Source: Candidatus Omnitrophota bacterium (GTDB taxonomy: Bacteria; Omnitrophota; Gorgyraeia; 2-01-FULL-45-10). Taken from it: a stretch of DNA of 35,943 bases. The DNA is taken from the NCBI GenBank assembly GCA_028699255.1, contig JAQVUX010000005.1, forward strand, positions 1-35,943. Reading direction: 5' to 3'. The position numbers were made by a program, and so were the translations under genes. The notes under the pieces are model-generated. The model was not told the origin of the DNA, did no database searches, and was given only the letters and a program-made list of their open reading frames with translations. Below are positions 35,112-35,943 of the stretch, piece by piece (the first letter of the stretch is position 1; each line of letters starts with the position of its first letter).

Positions 35112-35943
35112 TTATTGTAATTTTAATGTCGCAAGGCTTAAAAGCGCCATAACTATGCCGACTATCCAGAACCTTATTATTATTTTCGATTCCGACCATC
35201 CGAGAAGCTGAAAGTGGTGATGTATGGGCGACATCAGGAAAAGCCTCTTCTTCGTTGTCTTGAACCATAACACCTGCAAAACCACCGAAAGCGCTTCTAT
35301 GACGAATATGCCCCCGACTAAGAATAGCAGTAATTCTTTCTTTATGAATACGGCCACTACGCCAATTCCGCCGCCCAGCGCAAGCGAACCCGTATCGCCC
35401 ATGAATACCGTGGCGGGATATGAATTAAACCATAAGAACCCTAAGCCGGCGCCTATCATTGCCGCGCAAAATACCGCGAGTTCACCGGAACCCGGCAGAT
35501 AAAATATGTTAAGGTAATCGGTAAGCAGGACATTGCCGGAAATATAGCTTAAGACCGAATAGGTTATCGCGGCTATTACCGTGCATCCTATAGCCAGGCC
35601 GTCGAGCCCGTCGGTCAGGTTCACAGCGTTTGTCGCGCTCACTATAACGAGTATCACGAATAATATGTAGCATAATCCCAGGTTGATCGTCAGATGTTTC
35701 ATAAAAGGTATCGATATCGCGGCTGGTATCGGAGTAAAGACCATGATGTATACGGCCAAAATAAGCCCGAGCACTATCTGTCCGACGAGCTTGCTTTTTG
35801 CGGTAAGGCCGAGATTTCTTTTCTTCACCACTTTTATATAATCATCCGCAAATCCCAGGAGTCCGAGCCATAAGAATGAAACGAGTGTTAAAATTACATA
35901 CTGATTTAAAATATCAGCCCATAATAGCGTAGCCGATCCTATG
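35112..35943 (-). CDS. mraY: Phospho-MurNAc-pentapeptide transferase, N-terminus cut by window edge
   Basis: Membrane enzyme that makes lipid I from UDP-MurNAc-pentapeptide and undecaprenyl phosphate. The frame is open to the right edge of the window: about 276 residues are visible of the usual ~360, so the first helices are missing. Visible landmarks are LLGFADDYIKVVKKRN (the first aspartate pair), VNLTDGLDGLAIG, the AVFMGDTGSLALGG loop, and HHHFQLLGWSESKI near the C-terminus. A GTG within the gene at 35831 is only an internal codon. It is the upstream-most dcw gene here; murF and murE would be expected further right. Confidence 0.95.
   Translation of the reverse strand, partial: IGSATLLWADILNQYVILTLVSFLWLGLLGFADDYIKVVKKRNLGLTAKSKLVGQIVLGLILAVYIMVFTPIPAAISIPFMKHLTINLGLCYILFVILVIVSATNAVNLTDGLDGLAIGCTVIAAITYSVLSYISGNVLLTDYLNIFYLPGSGELAVFCAAMIGAGLGFLWFNSYPATVFMGDTGSLALGGGIGVVAVFIKKELLLFLVGGIFVIEALSVVLQVLWFKTTKKRLFLMSPIHHHFQLLGWSESKIIIRFWIVGIVMALLSLATLKLQ

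Overview
The window is a dense, almost entirely minus-strand bacterial chromosome segment. It carries core biosynthesis and cell-wall genes, two very large predicted exported proteins, and one small plus-strand transposase-like gene. Two things suggest a member of the Omnitrophota (Omnitrophica/OP3) or a related PVC-side lineage, most likely from a metagenome-assembled genome: the large signal-peptide proteins of unknown function, and the palindromic repeats between and inside genes (including one that codes for a Ser-Tyr-Ala-Lys-Ala-Ser-Glu-Asp-Lys peptide). This assignment is inference; no rRNA or other taxonomic marker is present.

Layout, left to right; because most genes are on the minus strand, transcription runs right to left. 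(1) Positions 1-9918 hold an amino-acid operon transcribed ilvD, ilvB, ilvN, ilvC, leuA, aroE, prepilin peptidase, aroC, aroK (cut by the window edge). It starts from a near-consensus sigma-70 promoter at 9946-9975. Several internal gaps carry hairpin-forming palindromes. (2) Positions 10010-14584 encode a 1524-residue exported mosaic protein with two helix-turn-helix-like segments and a GNAT acetyltransferase domain. (3) Positions 14657-15445 are a compact module: a REP-associated tyrosine transposase (RAYT) gene flanked by three exact copies of a 20-bp palindrome. (4) Positions 15447-22165 hold a gene string transcribed TatD/radical-SAM fusion, DUF362 ferredoxin-like protein, mtnA, thiL, tsaE, tsaB, alr. 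(5) Positions 22286-26122 encode a second, 1278-residue exported protein. Its 5' leader has a promoter, two 76-nt tandem repeats and an intrinsic terminator, laid out like a tandem riboswitch or attenuator. (6) Positions 26469-35943 hold a division and cell-wall (dcw) cluster transcribed mraY (cut), murD, ftsW, murG, murC-murB fusion, ddl, ftsQ, ftsA, with most junctions overlapping by ATGA. No ftsZ follows ftsA.

The branched-chain genes make acetohydroxyacids and carry them to 2-keto acids, and leuA takes the leucine branch. The aro genes cover shikimate to chorismate except for EPSP synthase. The dcw cluster covers UDP-MurNAc formation, D-Ala-D-Ala, lipid I/II and the septal polymerase; alr upstream supplies D-alanine. 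The most unusual features are the tandem-repeat leader, the RAYT/palindrome module, the two giant exported proteins with related C-termini, and the dcw cluster that ends in a degenerate ftsA without ftsZ.
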